55,922 nt of DNA from Bergeyella zoohelcum ATCC 43767 (GCF_000301075.1 NZ_JH932293.1:1803703-1859624); one strand, 5' to 3'. Positions 16,557-26,242 are shown, counted from the stretch's first letter. Notes: generated by a model not told the origin, from the sequence alone. A program made the numbers and translations.

Positions 16557-17348
16557 ATGGCAAAGAAAAATATTTTTACAGATGCTTTTGGGACGCCTTA
16601 TTTCCTAAAAAGAATGGTCATCTTCATCTTAGGAATGGTTTCATATAGAAGGTTTAATGGGTTTAACAAACTGAAAATAAGCGGCTCTGAAAATCTCATT
16701 AACCTCCCAGACACCAATGTGCTTTTCGTATCCAATCACCAAACTTATTTCGCAGATGTAGCCGCTATGTACCACGCTTTCTGTGCAGTAAATAATGGCT
16801 ACATGAACACCATTAAAAACCCTGTATATCTGCTGAATCCTAAAGTAGATTTTTACTATGTAGCAGCGGAAGAAACCATGAACAAGGGTATCCTAGCCAG
16901 AATATTTAAAATAGCAGGTGCCGTAACCGTAAAAAGGACTTGGCGTTCCGAAGGTAAAAATGTCAATCGTATGGTGGACATGAATGAAGTAGACAATATT
17001 ATGAAAGCCCTAGATAACGGATGGGTAATTACCTTTCCACAAGGGACTACCTCTGCTTTTGCCCAAGGAAGAAAAGGAACTGCAAAACTGATAAAGAAAC
17101 AAAGACCCATTGTTATCCCAATAAAAATCAATGGTTTCCGTAGAGCTTTTGATAAAAAAGGTCTGAAAATAAAAGTAACAGGAGTACAGCCTACCATGGA
17201 GTTTAAAAAACCTCTAGACATAGACTATGACAATGAGTCTCCACAAGAAATTCTAGAGAAGGTAATGTATGCCATAGAGCAAACAGATGAATTTAACCTC
17301 CTCCATGAATACGATAACGAACTAAAAAACAAAAATAATTCTCAATAA
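16557..17348 (+). CDS. 1-acyl-sn-glycerol-3-phosphate acyltransferase-like protein (PlsC family)
   Basis: The protein is 263 aa from MAKKNIFTDAFGTPYF. One hydrophobic segment (MVIFILGM) is near the N-terminus. The acyltransferase block I is SNHQTYFADVAAM (His/Asp catalytic pair). Block III is ITFPQGTTSAF, a variant of the FPEGTRS motif with Gln in place of Glu, and block IV is IVIPIKING. It probably acylates lysophosphatidic acid or another lysolipid at the inner membrane. The altered EGT motif recurs in Bacteroidota members but leaves the substrate open. A gene of unknown function starts 9 nt later. Confidence 0.88.
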   Translation: MAKKNIFTDAFGTPYFLKRMVIFILGMVSYRRFNGFNKLKISGSENLINLPDTNVLFVSNHQTYFADVAAMYHAFCAVNNGYMNTIKNPVYLLNPKVDFYYVAAEETMNKGILARIFKIAGAVTVKRTWRSEGKNVNRMVDMNEVDNIMKALDNGWVITFPQGTTSAFAQGRKGTAKLIKKQRPIVIPIKINGFRRAFDKKGLKIKVTGVQPTMEFKKPLDIDYDNESPQEILEKVMYAIEQTDEFNLLHEYDNELKNKNNSQ

Positions 17349-17357
17349 TACCTCATC

Positions 17358-17849
17358 ATGCACTTAGAAAATATTCATGCCACAAAGGTTTTCATCCCTA
17401 AAAAAATTCAGCATACTATAGGAAATTTATCTGAATTTTGTGAAATAAATTTTTCTTTTGCAAACGAGTATGATGAAAACGCTCATGCAGATTTTGTGTT
17501 TTTTACGGAAGAAAATGCGATAGACAATATCAAATTTAACATCGCATTTATAGAAAATATAGACCAAACGGTTGCCATAGAATCTGGAGGGATAGCCATT
17601 GTACCTGAAAATATAGAAATTCAATATACAGCACTTCACCAAGAAGATACTTTCCAAAGAGTACTCTCCTACCCTATTACCCTTTTCTCAGAGGGGGAAA
17701 ATCACATCGATATTGGTACCGATTGGGGAAACATTACGCTTCCCGAAAACCAAAAAGCCATTGCTCAAAATTTCTCTGGAATCCAGCTTCTCGCTTCACA
17801 AATAGGCATTTATGAAGATGCTTTTTATGAATTTTTCCTTTCCTATTAA
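17358..17849 (+). CDS. Hypothetical protein, no recognised family
   Basis: The 163-aa acidic protein has no signal peptide, membrane segment or known motif that I can identify. Sequence alternates short beta-like stretches (ADFVFFTEENAI, FNIAFIENIDQTVAIE) with a helical C-terminus (NFSGIQLLASQIGIYEDAFY). It starts 9 nt after the acyltransferase gene and is probably co-transcribed with it. Codon use looks like that of its neighbours, so it is a real gene. Confidence 0.75.
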   Translation: MHLENIHATKVFIPKKIQHTIGNLSEFCEINFSFANEYDENAHADFVFFTEENAIDNIKFNIAFIENIDQTVAIESGGIAIVPENIEIQYTALHQEDTFQRVLSYPITLFSEGENHIDIGTDWGNITLPENQKAIAQNFSGIQLLASQIGIYEDAFYEFFLSY

Positions 17850-17990
17850 AACTACTGAGACAATATATATATATAGTTTTTCTTGATAGTTTTTAAATGA
17901 TTTAAAATCTACTAAATCAAAATAAAATTACGCATATATTATTAGACCGTAAAATACAATATTTTTTAGCTGAAAATTCTATTTGAGATG

Positions 17991-18022
17991 CTTTACCAAA
18001 GTACTAAAAAAATTTGGCAAAG
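17991..18022. repeat. Imperfect palindrome CTTTACCAAA / TTTGGCAAAG
   Basis: CTTTACCAAA (17991-18000) and TTTGGCAAAG (18013-18022) are inverted copies with one mismatch, separated by 12 nt. A related stretch lies at 36781-36806, also in a long intergenic region. Confidence 0.5.
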
Positions 18023-18256
18023 TGCTTTAAAAGCATATTAAAACTGAGGGAATTTAAGCGAAATAAAACATCCAAATAAGCTGAATAATATAGATGCTAT
18101 CCTTCTATAAAAACAGCCTTATTTAACCAATCATCTTTCCTCAAATTTTACAAAACCCCACTCGTTTTTCTTTTAATAAAAAAGTTCATTGGTATTCTAT
18201 TCTACCAATACTCTAAATTTTTATTATTTTATATTACCTACTATCCTTTTTTTTAT

Positions 18257-18264
18257 TAAATTTG
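18257..18264 (+). promoter_or_regulatory. -7 promoter box of sucAB
   Basis: TAAATTTG fits TAnnTTTG, 31 nt before the sucA ATG. Confidence 0.6.
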
Positions 18265-18295
18265 CTTCTTTAAAATATCATACATTACTGCAATA

Positions 18296-21115
18296 ATGGA
18301 CAAATTTTCATTTTTGAATGCTGCACATTCACAACTTATCGAGGATTTATACCAACAGTACAAAAGGTTTCCTGATACAGTAGAACCCTCTTGGAAAGCC
18401 TTTTTCCAAGGTTTTGAATTTGGATTAGAGAGCTATGGTGAAACAGAACTTTTCCCCGTAGAGACGGCGGCTCCTGCTTCATCGCAAACTGTAACTCAGT
18501 ATGCCAATACCCAAGTTAATAGCGGTGCAATTTCTGAAGACATAAAAAAAGAATTTAATGTTATCAATCTCATCGAAGCCTACCGCTCTAGAGGACACCT
18601 ATTTACAAAAACAAATCCCGTAAGAGATAGAAGAACTTATGAACCTACTTTGGCAATAGAAAATTTTGGACTTTCTAAAAATGATTTGTCTAAAAAGTTC
18701 AATTGTGCCACGGAGATAGGAATGTCTGGGCCGGCATCGTTACAGGAAATTATTGATAGATTAGAAAAAATATACTGTGCCTCCATCGGTTCCGAATACA
18801 TGCACATCAAAAATGTGGAGGAAAAACTTTGGATTCGTCAGTGGTTACAAAAAAATAACAACCAAGCAGACCTTTCAGCAACAGATAAAACAGAAATCCT
18901 TAGAAAACTCAATCAGGCTGTTGCTTTTGAAAACTACCTACATACCAAGTTTGTAGGTCAAAAAAGATTCTCCTTAGAAGGTGGTGAATCTCTCATTCCT
19001 GCCCTTGATCAGCTTATTTCTACTTCATCCAAACTCGGGGTAGAAGAAGTGGTGCTGGGAATGGCACACCGCGGAAGGCTTAATGTACTTACCAATATTT
19101 TTGGAAAATCATATAAAGAAATTTTTTCTGAGTTCGAAGGAAAAGAATTTGAAGAAGATGTATTCTCTGGGGATGTGAAATACCACCTTGGGGCGTCTAA
19201 ATCCATCACTACTGCCTCTGGTGAGTCTGTAAAAATTAACCTTACCCCGAACCCTTCTCACCTAGAAACGGTAGCCGCTCTGGTAGAAGGAATATGCAGA
19301 GCAAAAGTAGATATTGAGTACAATGACTATGGAAAAGTACTTCCTATAGTCATCCATGGGGATGGGGCTATTGCAGGACAAGGTATTGTATATGAAATCG
19401 CACAAATGATGACCCTAGATGGGTACAAAACAGGAGGTACTGTACATATCGTAGTAAATAACCAAGTCTCTTTTACTACTAATTATTTAGATGCTCGTTC
19501 TTCCACTTATTGTACAGATATAGCAAAGGTAACGGACTCTCCTGTAATGCATGTGAATGCAGATGATGTGGAAGCAGTAGTGCATGCCATTCGTTTTGCA
19601 GCAGAATTTAGAGCGAAATTCGGAAAAGATGTATATATAGACCTTCTGGGATATAGAAAATATGGACATAATGAAGGGGATGAACCTAGATTTACACAGC
19701 CTAATCTCTACAAAACCATTTCTAAACATCCGAATCCAAGAGAAATCTATAAACAAAAACTGGTAGGAGATGGTATTTTATCTGAGGATACTCTCAAAAA
19801 AATGGAAACCGAGTTTAAAGCACTTCTTGATGTAGATTTTGACGAGTCTAAGAAAATTGAGAAGAATGCTATGGCGATTTTCATGGACAAAGTTTGGGAA
19901 AAATACCCTTTCAAAAAAGAGAAAAAAATCACGGATACATTTGATACGAAATTCAATGTAGATGAACTGAAAGCGCTTGCCATCCAAATTTCCACACTTC
20001 CAAAAGATAAAAAATTCATCAATAAGATTACCCGTCTATTTGATAACAGAGTAAAAATGGTGGAGGGCAATAGCCTAGACTGGGCAATGGCTGAACTCCT
20101 TGCCTACGCATCTCTCCTTAAAGAAGGATATAATGTAAGAATCTCAGGAGAAGATGTAGAAAGGGGTACATTCTCTCATCGTCATGCCGTAGTAAAAACA
20201 GAAGATAACGAAGAAGAATACACGCCACTGGCACAGGTAAGAGGTGGAAAATCTTTCCAAGTATATAACTCCCACCTTTCAGAATATGGTGTTTTAGGTT
20301 TTGATTATGGATATGCTCTCGCAGCACCAGAAACATTAACCATTTGGGAGGCTCAGTTCGGTGATTTTACCAATGGTACTCAGATTATTGTGGACCAATA
20401 TTTAGTGGCGGCTGAAGAAAAATGGAAAATTCAAAATGGTTTAGTAATGCTTCTCCCTCACGGATCTGAAGGACAAGGAGCAGAGCACTCATCAGCAAGG
20501 CTAGAGAGATTCTTGACACTTTGTGCCAATGATAATATCATCGTAGCCAATATTACAGAACCTGCCAACTATTTCCACCTGCTTCGCAGACAAATGAAGT
20601 TCCCGTTCAGAAAACCTTTGGTAGTAATGTCTCCTAAGTCATTGCTCCGTCACCCTAAAGTAGTTTCTCCAGTAGAAGATTTGGCAGAAGGACAATTCCA
20701 GCCTATATTGGATGACAAAAATGCCAATCCATCGGAAATTAAAAAACTCGTACTCTGTTCAGGAAAACTTTATTACGAACTATTGGCAAAACAGGAAGAA
20801 CTGAATGATAAGTCTGTAGCTATTGTAAGATTAGAGCAGCTTTATCCACTCCAAATGGATCAAATAGAAGAAATACTGAATAAATACAACCAAAGAACAG
20901 AGCTTATTTGGGCTCAGGAAGAACCTGAAAATATGGGAGCATGGAACTATATTCTCCGCAACTTCAGAGATACAGGCATCCAAGTAATCGCTCCAGTACC
21001 GAGTGGTTCACCTGCTCCAGGAAGCCATAAAATGTTCGAGAAAAACCAAAATAGTGTAATCTGTAGAGTATTCGGTGTAGATCATGCACCTACAGAAAGA
21101 CCTGTAACAGCTTAA
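18296..21115 (+). CDS. sucA: 2-oxoglutarate dehydrogenase E1 component
   Basis: The 939-aa thiamine-diphosphate enzyme decarboxylates 2-oxoglutarate in the TCA cycle and transfers the succinyl group to the lipoyl arm of E2. The N-terminus (LNAAHSQLIEDLYQQYKRFP) is the helix that binds the complex. GMAHRGRLNVL (near 255) and the ThDP motif GDGAIAGQG ... VNNQVSFTTN (about 355-395) are intact. The C-terminal transketolase-like domain has LLPHGSEGQGAEHSSARLER. Length matches the family. sucB follows 32 nt later, and lpdA (E3) is encoded separately at 32461. Confidence 0.98.
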   Translation: MDKFSFLNAAHSQLIEDLYQQYKRFPDTVEPSWKAFFQGFEFGLESYGETELFPVETAAPASSQTVTQYANTQVNSGAISEDIKKEFNVINLIEAYRSRGHLFTKTNPVRDRRTYEPTLAIENFGLSKNDLSKKFNCATEIGMSGPASLQEIIDRLEKIYCASIGSEYMHIKNVEEKLWIRQWLQKNNNQADLSATDKTEILRKLNQAVAFENYLHTKFVGQKRFSLEGGESLIPALDQLISTSSKLGVEEVVLGMAHRGRLNVLTNIFGKSYKEIFSEFEGKEFEEDVFSGDVKYHLGASKSITTASGESVKINLTPNPSHLETVAALVEGICRAKVDIEYNDYGKVLPIVIHGDGAIAGQGIVYEIAQMMTLDGYKTGGTVHIVVNNQVSFTTNYLDARSSTYCTDIAKVTDSPVMHVNADDVEAVVHAIRFAAEFRAKFGKDVYIDLLGYRKYGHNEGDEPRFTQPNLYKTISKHPNPREIYKQKLVGDGILSEDTLKKMETEFKALLDVDFDESKKIEKNAMAIFMDKVWEKYPFKKEKKITDTFDTKFNVDELKALAIQISTLPKDKKFINKITRLFDNRVKMVEGNSLDWAMAELLAYASLLKEGYNVRISGEDVERGTFSHRHAVVKTEDNEEEYTPLAQVRGGKSFQVYNSHLSEYGVLGFDYGYALAAPETLTIWEAQFGDFTNGTQIIVDQYLVAAEEKWKIQNGLVMLLPHGSEGQGAEHSSARLERFLTLCANDNIIVANITEPANYFHLLRRQMKFPFRKPLVVMSPKSLLRHPKVVSPVEDLAEGQFQPILDDKNANPSEIKKLVLCSGKLYYELLAKQEELNDKSVAIVRLEQLYPLQMDQIEEILNKYNQRTELIWAQEEPENMGAWNYILRNFRDTGIQVIAPVPSGSPAPGSHKMFEKNQNSVICRVFGVDHAPTERPVTA

Positions 21116-21147
21116 TTAAATTAATAATAAAAAAATAAAATCCTAAT

Positions 21148-22383
21148 ATGTCTATTTTAGAAATGAAAGTCCCATCCCCGGGAGAATCCATCACAGAAGT
21201 AGAAATCGCCACTTGGCTGGTAAAAGATGGTGATTATGTGGAAAAAGATCAACCCATCGCAGAAGTAGATTCTGATAAAGCTACACTTGAACTTCCTGCC
21301 GAGGAAAGTGGTATCATTACCCTAAAAGCAGAAGAGGGAGACACTGTAGAAGTGGGGCAAGTGGTATGCCTTATTGATATGAGTGCTGCAAAACCAGAAG
21401 GAAATGCTACTCCAAAAGTAGAAGAGAAAAAGGAGGAAGCACCAAAGGCAGAGCCAGCAAAAGAAACCCCTAAGCAAGAAGCAAAACCTACAACTTATGC
21501 TACTGGAACCCCTTCCCCTGCAGCGAAAAAGATTCTTGACGAGAAAGGTATCGCTCCAGAAACGGTACAAGGTTCTGGTAGAGACGGAAGAATCACCAAG
21601 ATAGATGCAGAACTAGCGTCTGTACCTGCTATGGGAAGCGTGGACGCTACTTCGGGGACTCGCTCACAGACCACTACTAAACTCTCTATGCTGAGAAGAA
21701 AACTCTCTAAGAGATTGGTATCTGTGAAAAATGAAACCGCGATGCTTACTACTTTTAACGAAGTGGATATGTCTGAAATCTTCCGTATCCGTAAGCAATA
21801 CAAAGAGGAATTTGCGGCTAAACATGGTATAGGATTAGGCTTTATGTCTTTCTTTACTAAGGCGGTAACCCGTGCGTTACAAATGTATCCTGATGTAAAT
21901 GCATCTATTGATGGAGATAATAAAATCAATTATGATTTCTGTGATATTTCTATCGCTGTTTCAGGACCTAAAGGACTAATGGTTCCTGTACTAAGAAATG
22001 CAGAAAACATGACACTAAGAGGTGTAGAGGCTAATATTAAAAACTTAGCAGAAAGAGCAAGAGACGGTAGGATTACCGTAGATGAAATGACAGGCGGTAC
22101 TTTCACGATTACCAATGGTGGAGTATTCGGGTCTATGCTTTCTACCCCTATCATTAACCCACCTCAATCTGCTATCCTTGGAATGCACAATATCATCCAA
22201 AGACCAGTGGCAGTGAATGGGCAAGTAGAGATTCGTCCGATGATGTATGTGGCACTTTCTTATGACCACAGAATCATTGATGGTAGAGAGTCTGTAGGAT
22301 TCCTTGTTGCAGTAAAAGAAGCGATAGATAATCCTGTGGAATTCCTTATGAATGGCGATGAAAGAAGAGCTTTAGAATTGTAA
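21148..22383 (+). CDS. sucB: Dihydrolipoyllysine-residue succinyltransferase (E2 of 2-oxoglutarate dehydrogenase)
   Basis: The 411-aa protein has one lipoyl domain (1-77, with Lys44 in [10 protein letters not shown] as the lipoylation site), then a Lys/Glu/Pro/Ala-rich linker (about 80-115). The E1/E3-binding domain follows ([18 protein letters not shown], about 121-155), then the catalytic core with [11 protein letters not shown] (His374). The catalytic domain starts [15 protein letters not shown]. It is co-transcribed with sucA and ends in a strong terminator. Confidence 0.97.
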   Translation: MSILEMKVPSPGESITEVEIATWLVKDGDYVEKDQPIAEVDSDKATLELPAEESGIITLKAEEGDTVEVGQVVCLIDMSAAKPEGNATPKVEEKKEEAPKAEPAKETPKQEAKPTTYATGTPSPAAKKILDEKGIAPETVQGSGRDGRITKIDAELASVPAMGSVDATSGTRSQTTTKLSMLRRKLSKRLVSVKNETAMLTTFNEVDMSEIFRIRKQYKEEFAAKHGIGLGFMSFFTKAVTRALQMYPDVNASIDGDNKINYDFCDISIAVSGPKGLMVPVLRNAENMTLRGVEANIKNLAERARDGRITVDEMTGGTFTITNGGVFGSMLSTPIINPPQSAILGMHNIIQRPVAVNGQVEIRPMMYVALSYDHRIIDGRESVGFLVAVKEAIDNPVEFLMNGDERRALEL

Positions 22384-22400
22384 CAATTTCTTATAATCAT

Positions 22401-22435
22401 AAATCCCACTGTTGTAAAAAATAGTGGGATTTTTC
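22401..22435 (+). terminator. Terminator of the sucAB operon
   Basis: AAATCCCACT (22401-22410) pairs with AGTGGGATTT (22423-22432), followed by T residues. Confidence 0.9.
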
Positions 22436-22445
22436 GTAAAGGATT

Positions 22446-22494
22446 GAGGTAATGTGATAATGAAGTAATATGATAATGAGGTAATTATCTAATT
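22446..22494. repeat. Phased 8-bp repeat, AATGAGGT type
   Basis: Octamers AATGTGAT, AATGAAGT, AATATGAT, AATGAGGT, AATTATCT stand one after another. The same words, on the other strand, form the tract at 40546-40600. Confidence 0.65.
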
Positions 22495-22552
22495 TTCAAA
22501 TTCCCTAATTATCTTATTTCTTTCTAACTTCTAAACAATAATTTTTAAAACA

Positions 22553-23248
22553 ATGAATTTTATATTGGCTTCTACTTCCACACTTCCTGGAGAGGAATTT
22601 TTGGAGTATCTGAAAACTGAACTCGAAATACTCTTTTCCCAAGTGGATGAAATTCTTTTCATTCCCTTTGCAAGACCATCAGGAATTTCTCACGAAGAAT
22701 ACACACTAAAAGCAGCTTCTTTTTTCCAAAAAATAGGTAAAAAAATAAGAGGTATCCATGAGTTTGAGGACTACTCCACTGCTATCCGTGATGCCAAAGC
22801 CTATTTTACAGGGGGAGGCAATACCTTTCTACTGGTGAAAACACTACACGAACACCAGCTTATGACTTTACTTAAAGACAATATCTATGCAGGAAAACCG
22901 TACTTAGGATGTAGTGCAGGAACGAATATCGGTGGATTGAATATGAAAACTACCAATGATATGCCCATCGTATATCCCTCATCTTTTGACTGTATGGGAT
23001 TAGTCCCTTTTAATATCAATCCTCATTACTTAGACCCTATTGCGGGATTGAAACACAATGGCGAAACCAGAGAAACGAGAATCAAAGAATTTCTCACCCA
23101 AAATCAAGAAACCATGGTGGTAGGTCTAAGAGAAGGCAACTGGCTAAGACATAAAGACGGTGTACTGCGTATAGAAGGCAGCCAAAGTACGCGTATTTTC
23201 GAATATGGAAAAGAATCCTACGAGGTAGAAACAGGATTTTGTTTCTAA
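22553..23248 (+). CDS. pepE: Dipeptidase E (alpha-aspartyl dipeptidase, S51)
   Basis: The 231-aa cytoplasmic serine peptidase splits N-terminal Asp-X dipeptides. The strand-turn TGGGNTFLLVKTL (about 86-98) and the nucleophile elbow GCSAGTNIGG (Ser near 124) are typical, and the following PFNINPHYLDP supplies the catalytic His. Length is normal. It stands alone, closed by a long perfect terminator hairpin. Confidence 0.93.
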   Translation: MNFILASTSTLPGEEFLEYLKTELEILFSQVDEILFIPFARPSGISHEEYTLKAASFFQKIGKKIRGIHEFEDYSTAIRDAKAYFTGGGNTFLLVKTLHEHQLMTLLKDNIYAGKPYLGCSAGTNIGGLNMKTTNDMPIVYPSSFDCMGLVPFNINPHYLDPIAGLKHNGETRETRIKEFLTQNQETMVVGLREGNWLRHKDGVLRIEGSQSTRIFEYGKESYEVETGFCF

Positions 23249-23249
23249 A

Positions 23250-23283
23250 CCAAAAAACACGCTACAATCAGCGTGTTTTTTGG
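23250..23283 (+). terminator. Terminator after pepE (long perfect hairpin)
   Basis: CCAAAAAACACGCT (23250-23263) pairs perfectly with AGCGTGTTTTTTGG (23270-23283) around ACAATC. The symmetric A/T flanks allow it to work on both strands, so it may also stop read-through from the decayed gene on the minus strand. Confidence 0.9.
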
Positions 23284-23286
23284 TAT

Positions 23287-23530
23287 ATTAATGGCAATAA
23301 TCCATAGAAACATCTAACAGCGGGGAATTTTCTAACAAAAATTCTATTTCTCTATTCAATATAGGCTCATCTTTATTGGATTTAGGATGGAATTCTTGAC
23401 GGTAGAAATTCATTTTTAGTTTTTTTCTTTTTTTAAGATGCTGAGTCAGCATATCAGCATCTAATGGTTTTTGTTTTGAAAGAGTTTCCTACAGTTTTTC
23501 CATCAATCTACCATTCCATATCCACCCGCT
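23287..23530 (-). pseudogene. Decayed gene remnant of unknown family
   Basis: On the minus strand protein-like stretches survive in broken frames. First LHDPERVDMEW, stop, then IDGKTVGNSFKTKT; after a frameshift, KPLDADMLTQHLKKRKK, then MNFYRQEFHPKSNKDEPILN and REIEFLLENSPLLDV, ending in a stop near 23289. The last 41 codons could still be read from an ATG at 23413. I do not recognise the family. It reads as a gene destroyed by a stop and at least one frameshift, but it could be chance coding. Confidence 0.35.
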
Positions 23531-23546
23531 CTGGATCATGCAAAAG

Positions 23547-23951
23547 CTATCTTCCTAATTTACTGGTTACCAATTTTCCGTGGATAACTCCTTTCAGCCC
23601 AATAAGCTGTTTAGAAAGTTCTACCAGCCTTTGTGCCTTTCCTTTGATGGCGATAATTTCCAAGCAATTATCATGATCCACATGAAAATGCTGAGAAGAA
23701 AGTATTTCCTTATAAAAATCATGCTGAATTTCATTCATTTTAACCAAAATATCCCCCTTATGATGGTCATACAGCAAGACGATAGCTCCCGATACCAATT
23801 CATTTTTATTCCAATTATTCTCTACCAAGCGGTTTTCCACCAAATGCCGTATCGCCTGTGAACGATTCGGGAACTGATGTTCCGCCACAAAATCATCCAA
23901 ATCAGAAAGTACATCCTCATCCAAACTTACTCCAAAACGAACTTGTGCCAT
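23547..23951 (-). CDS. nikR: Nickel-responsive regulator NikR
   Basis: The 134-aa protein has an N-terminal ribbon-helix-helix (VRFGVSLDEDVLSDLDDFV) and a C-terminal ACT-like nickel-binding domain. All four high-affinity nickel ligands are at the expected spacing: His77, His88, His90 and Cys96 (QHFHVDHDNCLEI). With nickel bound, NikR tetramers repress nickel uptake genes. No nickel transporter is adjacent, and the gene is divergent from holB. The only candidate metal permease in the window is the HupE/UreJ-like gene at 6431. No obvious NikR palindrome (GTATGA-N16-TCATAC) is seen near it. Confidence 0.93.
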   Translation of the reverse strand: MAQVRFGVSLDEDVLSDLDDFVAEHQFPNRSQAIRHLVENRLVENNWNKNELVSGAIVLLYDHHKGDILVKMNEIQHDFYKEILSSQHFHVDHDNCLEIIAIKGKAQRLVELSKQLIGLKGVIHGKLVTSKLGR

Positions 23952-23969
23952 TGTTTTATAGTTTTACAA

Positions 23970-23977
23970 CAAATGTA
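23970..23977 (-). promoter_or_regulatory. -7 box of nikR
   Basis: TACATTTG on the minus strand, 18 nt before the nikR ATG, fits TAnnTTTG. Confidence 0.6.
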
Positions 23978-24021
23978 TAAAAATCCTTAGAATTACCACC
24001 ATTATTCGTAGAGATATTCCG

Positions 24022-24029
24022 TATATTTG
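24022..24029 (+). promoter_or_regulatory. -7 box of holB
   Basis: TATATTTG fits TAnnTTTG and lies only 4 nt before the ATG at 24034, so the mRNA can have almost no leader. Confidence 0.65.
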
Positions 24030-24033
24030 TCTT

Positions 24034-25146
24034 ATGGATTGGGAGAAAATCATAGGGCAAAAAGCATTGCAAAAACAGCTGATAGATAGTATTGATGCCA
24101 ATAGAGTGGGACATGCTTATCTGTTTACAGGTAACGAGGGGTATGGTGCTCTGCCTCTGGCATTGGCATTTGCAAAGGAAATTTTCCTAAGAGAAAATCC
24201 AGATGCAGCCAGTAAAATAGAGCACCTCAACCATGTAGATTTACATTTTAGCTTTCCCGTTTTTACAGAAAATAGAAAGTCTGTGAGCAGTAAATGGTTT
24301 GCCACTTTTAGGGAAATGATATTAGAAAATCCTTATTTCTCTTTAGATGATTGGATGAATTATTTAGACTCTGCCAATAAACAGTTTTTCATTTCCACTG
24401 CCGAAATTGAGGAACAAATAGAGCATTTTACGCTCAAAAGTTTTGAAGGTGGCTCCAAGATTCTTATTGTATGGCGTGCCGATAAAATGAATGTAGCCGC
24501 AGCTAATAAACTCCTCAAGTTCTTAGAAGAACCTCCCGAAAAAACCATCATACTCATGACGGCAAATAGCGTTCAAGACCTTTTACCCACCATTTTATCC
24601 AGAGTGCAAATAGTGGAAATCCCAAGAATAACGGATAAAGACCTCATGGAAAAAATCTCTACCGATTTTCAGACGCCATCACTCCCTGTTCCAGAGCTCA
24701 TCGCCAAAGCTCAAGGGGATTACAATCTCTTCCTAAAACTGAAGAATGGTACGGAAAATGAAGACTTTGAAGCCCTTTTTATCCAATGGGTAAGGGAAGC
24801 TTTCCAAGTAAGAAAAAGACCTGAAAAACTAAAAAACATCATTCTATGGGCTAGAAATATTGCCGGCTGGAATAGAGAAAAGCAAAAGAGTTTCCTCGCT
24901 TATTGTGCCGAAATGTTTAGACTTGCAATGATGCAAAATTATGGGCAAAGCGACTTGGTTTACAAAAAAATAGAATCTACAGGATTCCAGTGGGAAACTT
25001 TCTCCACATTCATCCATGGTGCCAATATTGAAGATATTATCACTCAACTTTCGGAAACGGATTATCACTTAGAAAGAAATGGTAATCCTAAAATCATCTG
25101 GACCGATATGGGAATTAAGCTTTCAAGGTATATTCATAAGAAATAG
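24034..25146 (+). CDS. holB: DNA polymerase III subunit delta'
   Basis: The 370-aa clamp-loader subunit starts MDWEKIIGQKALQKQLIDSI, with GHAYLFTGNEGYGALPLA where an ATPase would have Walker A. The degenerate loop is normal for delta', which does not bind ATP. The sensor-like region KMNVAAANKLLKFLEEPPEK and the LSRVQIVEIPR motif (SRC-like box, with Val for Cys) support the call. No zinc-binding cysteines are present, as is common in this phylum. It converges on recA. Confidence 0.9.
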   Translation: MDWEKIIGQKALQKQLIDSIDANRVGHAYLFTGNEGYGALPLALAFAKEIFLRENPDAASKIEHLNHVDLHFSFPVFTENRKSVSSKWFATFREMILENPYFSLDDWMNYLDSANKQFFISTAEIEEQIEHFTLKSFEGGSKILIVWRADKMNVAAANKLLKFLEEPPEKTIILMTANSVQDLLPTILSRVQIVEIPRITDKDLMEKISTDFQTPSLPVPELIAKAQGDYNLFLKLKNGTENEDFEALFIQWVREAFQVRKRPEKLKNIILWARNIAGWNREKQKSFLAYCAEMFRLAMMQNYGQSDLVYKKIESTGFQWETFSTFIHGANIEDIITQLSETDYHLERNGNPKIIWTDMGIKLSRYIHKK

Positions 25147-25179
25147 AGAATAGAAAATGAGGATTATTTTATAAAGAAA

Positions 25180-25208
25180 AACCTTCCAACAAAGAGAATT
25201 GGAAGGTT
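25180..25208. terminator. Bidirectional terminator between holB and recA
   Basis: AACCTTCCAA (25180-25189) pairs with TTGGAAGGTT (25199-25208). A residues precede it and T residues follow, so it can stop transcripts from both converging genes. Confidence 0.85.
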
Positions 25209-25215
25209 TATTTAT

Positions 25216-26226
25216 TTACGCTTTCTTATTTTTGATTTCTTCTTTTACTTTTTCTTCTAGCTCCTCTGCCAGTTCAGGGTTATCACTTAATAAAGATTTC
25301 ACCACATCTCTTCCTTGCCCCAGTTTAGTTTCTCCATAGCTGAACCATGAACCCGATTTTTTTACAATGCCCAAATCCACAGCAGCATCTAAAATTTCTC
25401 CTGTTTTAGAAACGCCCTCTCCATACATAATATCAAACTCTGCTTGTCTAAACGGTGGTGCTACTTTATTTTTTACGATTTTCACTTTCACATGGCTACC
25501 GATGGCCTCATCTCCTTGCTTAATAGGGGTAGATGATTTTCTAATATCTATTCTTACCGATGCGTAGAATTTCAATGCATTTCCTCCTGTGGTAGTTTCA
25601 GGATTCCCGAACATTACTCCAATTTTCTCTCTCAACTGGTTGATAAATATCACCGTACACTTCGTTCTAGAAATGGTTCCTGTAAGTTTTCTGAGTGCCT
25701 GAGACATTAATCTTGCATGAAGTCCCATTTTAGAATCTCCCATTTCCCCTTCTATTTCAGATTTTGGTGTAAGTGCTGCCACAGAGTCTATTACTACAAT
25801 ATCTATTGCTCCCGAACGAATCAAGTTATCTGCAATTTCTAATGCTTGTTCTCCATTATCTGGCTGAGAGATAATTAGCTCTTCTAAATTGATTCCTAAT
25901 TTTGCTGCGTAATGTCTATCAAATGCGTGCTCTGCATCTATGAAAGCGGCTATTCCGCCTTGTTTTTGAGCTTCGGCAATGGCATGAAGGGTAAGGGTAG
26001 TTTTACCCGAGGATTCGGGTCCAAAAATTTCTATAATTCTTCCTTTAGGATATCCCCCTACGCCTAATGCAATGTCTAAACCCAAAGACCCCGAAGGAAT
26101 TACTTCTATATTATCATCTATTGCTGCTTCTCCCAAGGTCATTACAGTACCTTTACCGTAGGTTTTATCCAGTTTTTCCAAGACCAAAGAGAGTGCCTTT
26201 TTTTTATCTTCTGCTGTACTCATCAA
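25216..26226 (-). CDS. recA: Recombinase RecA
   Basis: The 336-aa recombinase has the polymerisation motif region at the N-terminus, Walker [10 protein letters not shown] (69-77), and catalytic Glu in FIDAEHAFD. Loop L2 includes the [20 protein letters not shown]-type sequence. It forms filaments on single-stranded DNA for strand exchange and SOS induction. The start is one of two adjacent ATGs. No LexA-type box was found upstream. Confidence 0.98.
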   Translation of the reverse strand: MMSTAEDKKKALSLVLEKLDKTYGKGTVMTLGEAAIDDNIEVIPSGSLGLDIALGVGGYPKGRIIEIFGPESSGKTTLTLHAIAEAQKQGGIAAFIDAEHAFDRHYAAKLGINLEELIISQPDNGEQALEIADNLIRSGAIDIVVIDSVAALTPKSEIEGEMGDSKMGLHARLMSQALRKLTGTISRTKCTVIFINQLREKIGVMFGNPETTTGGNALKFYASVRIDIRKSSTPIKQGDEAIGSHVKVKIVKNKVAPPFRQAEFDIMYGEGVSKTGEILDAAVDLGIVKKSGSWFSYGETKLGQGRDVVKSLLSDNPELAEELEEKVKEEIKNKKA

Positions 26227-26242
26227 TATAAAATTTAATGTG

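Larger units (their letters stand above)
17850..18295. other. AT-rich intergenic region before sucA
   Basis: These 446 bases have no convincing coding frame. They hold an imperfect palindrome (17991-18022) and the sucA promoter box (18257-18264). Nothing else is recognised. Confidence 0.6.

Noticed and set aside
24034-25146. Missing Walker A motif as a sign of a broken holB
   Set aside because: Loss of ATP-binding residues is normal in the delta' subunit, and the rest of the protein is complete.
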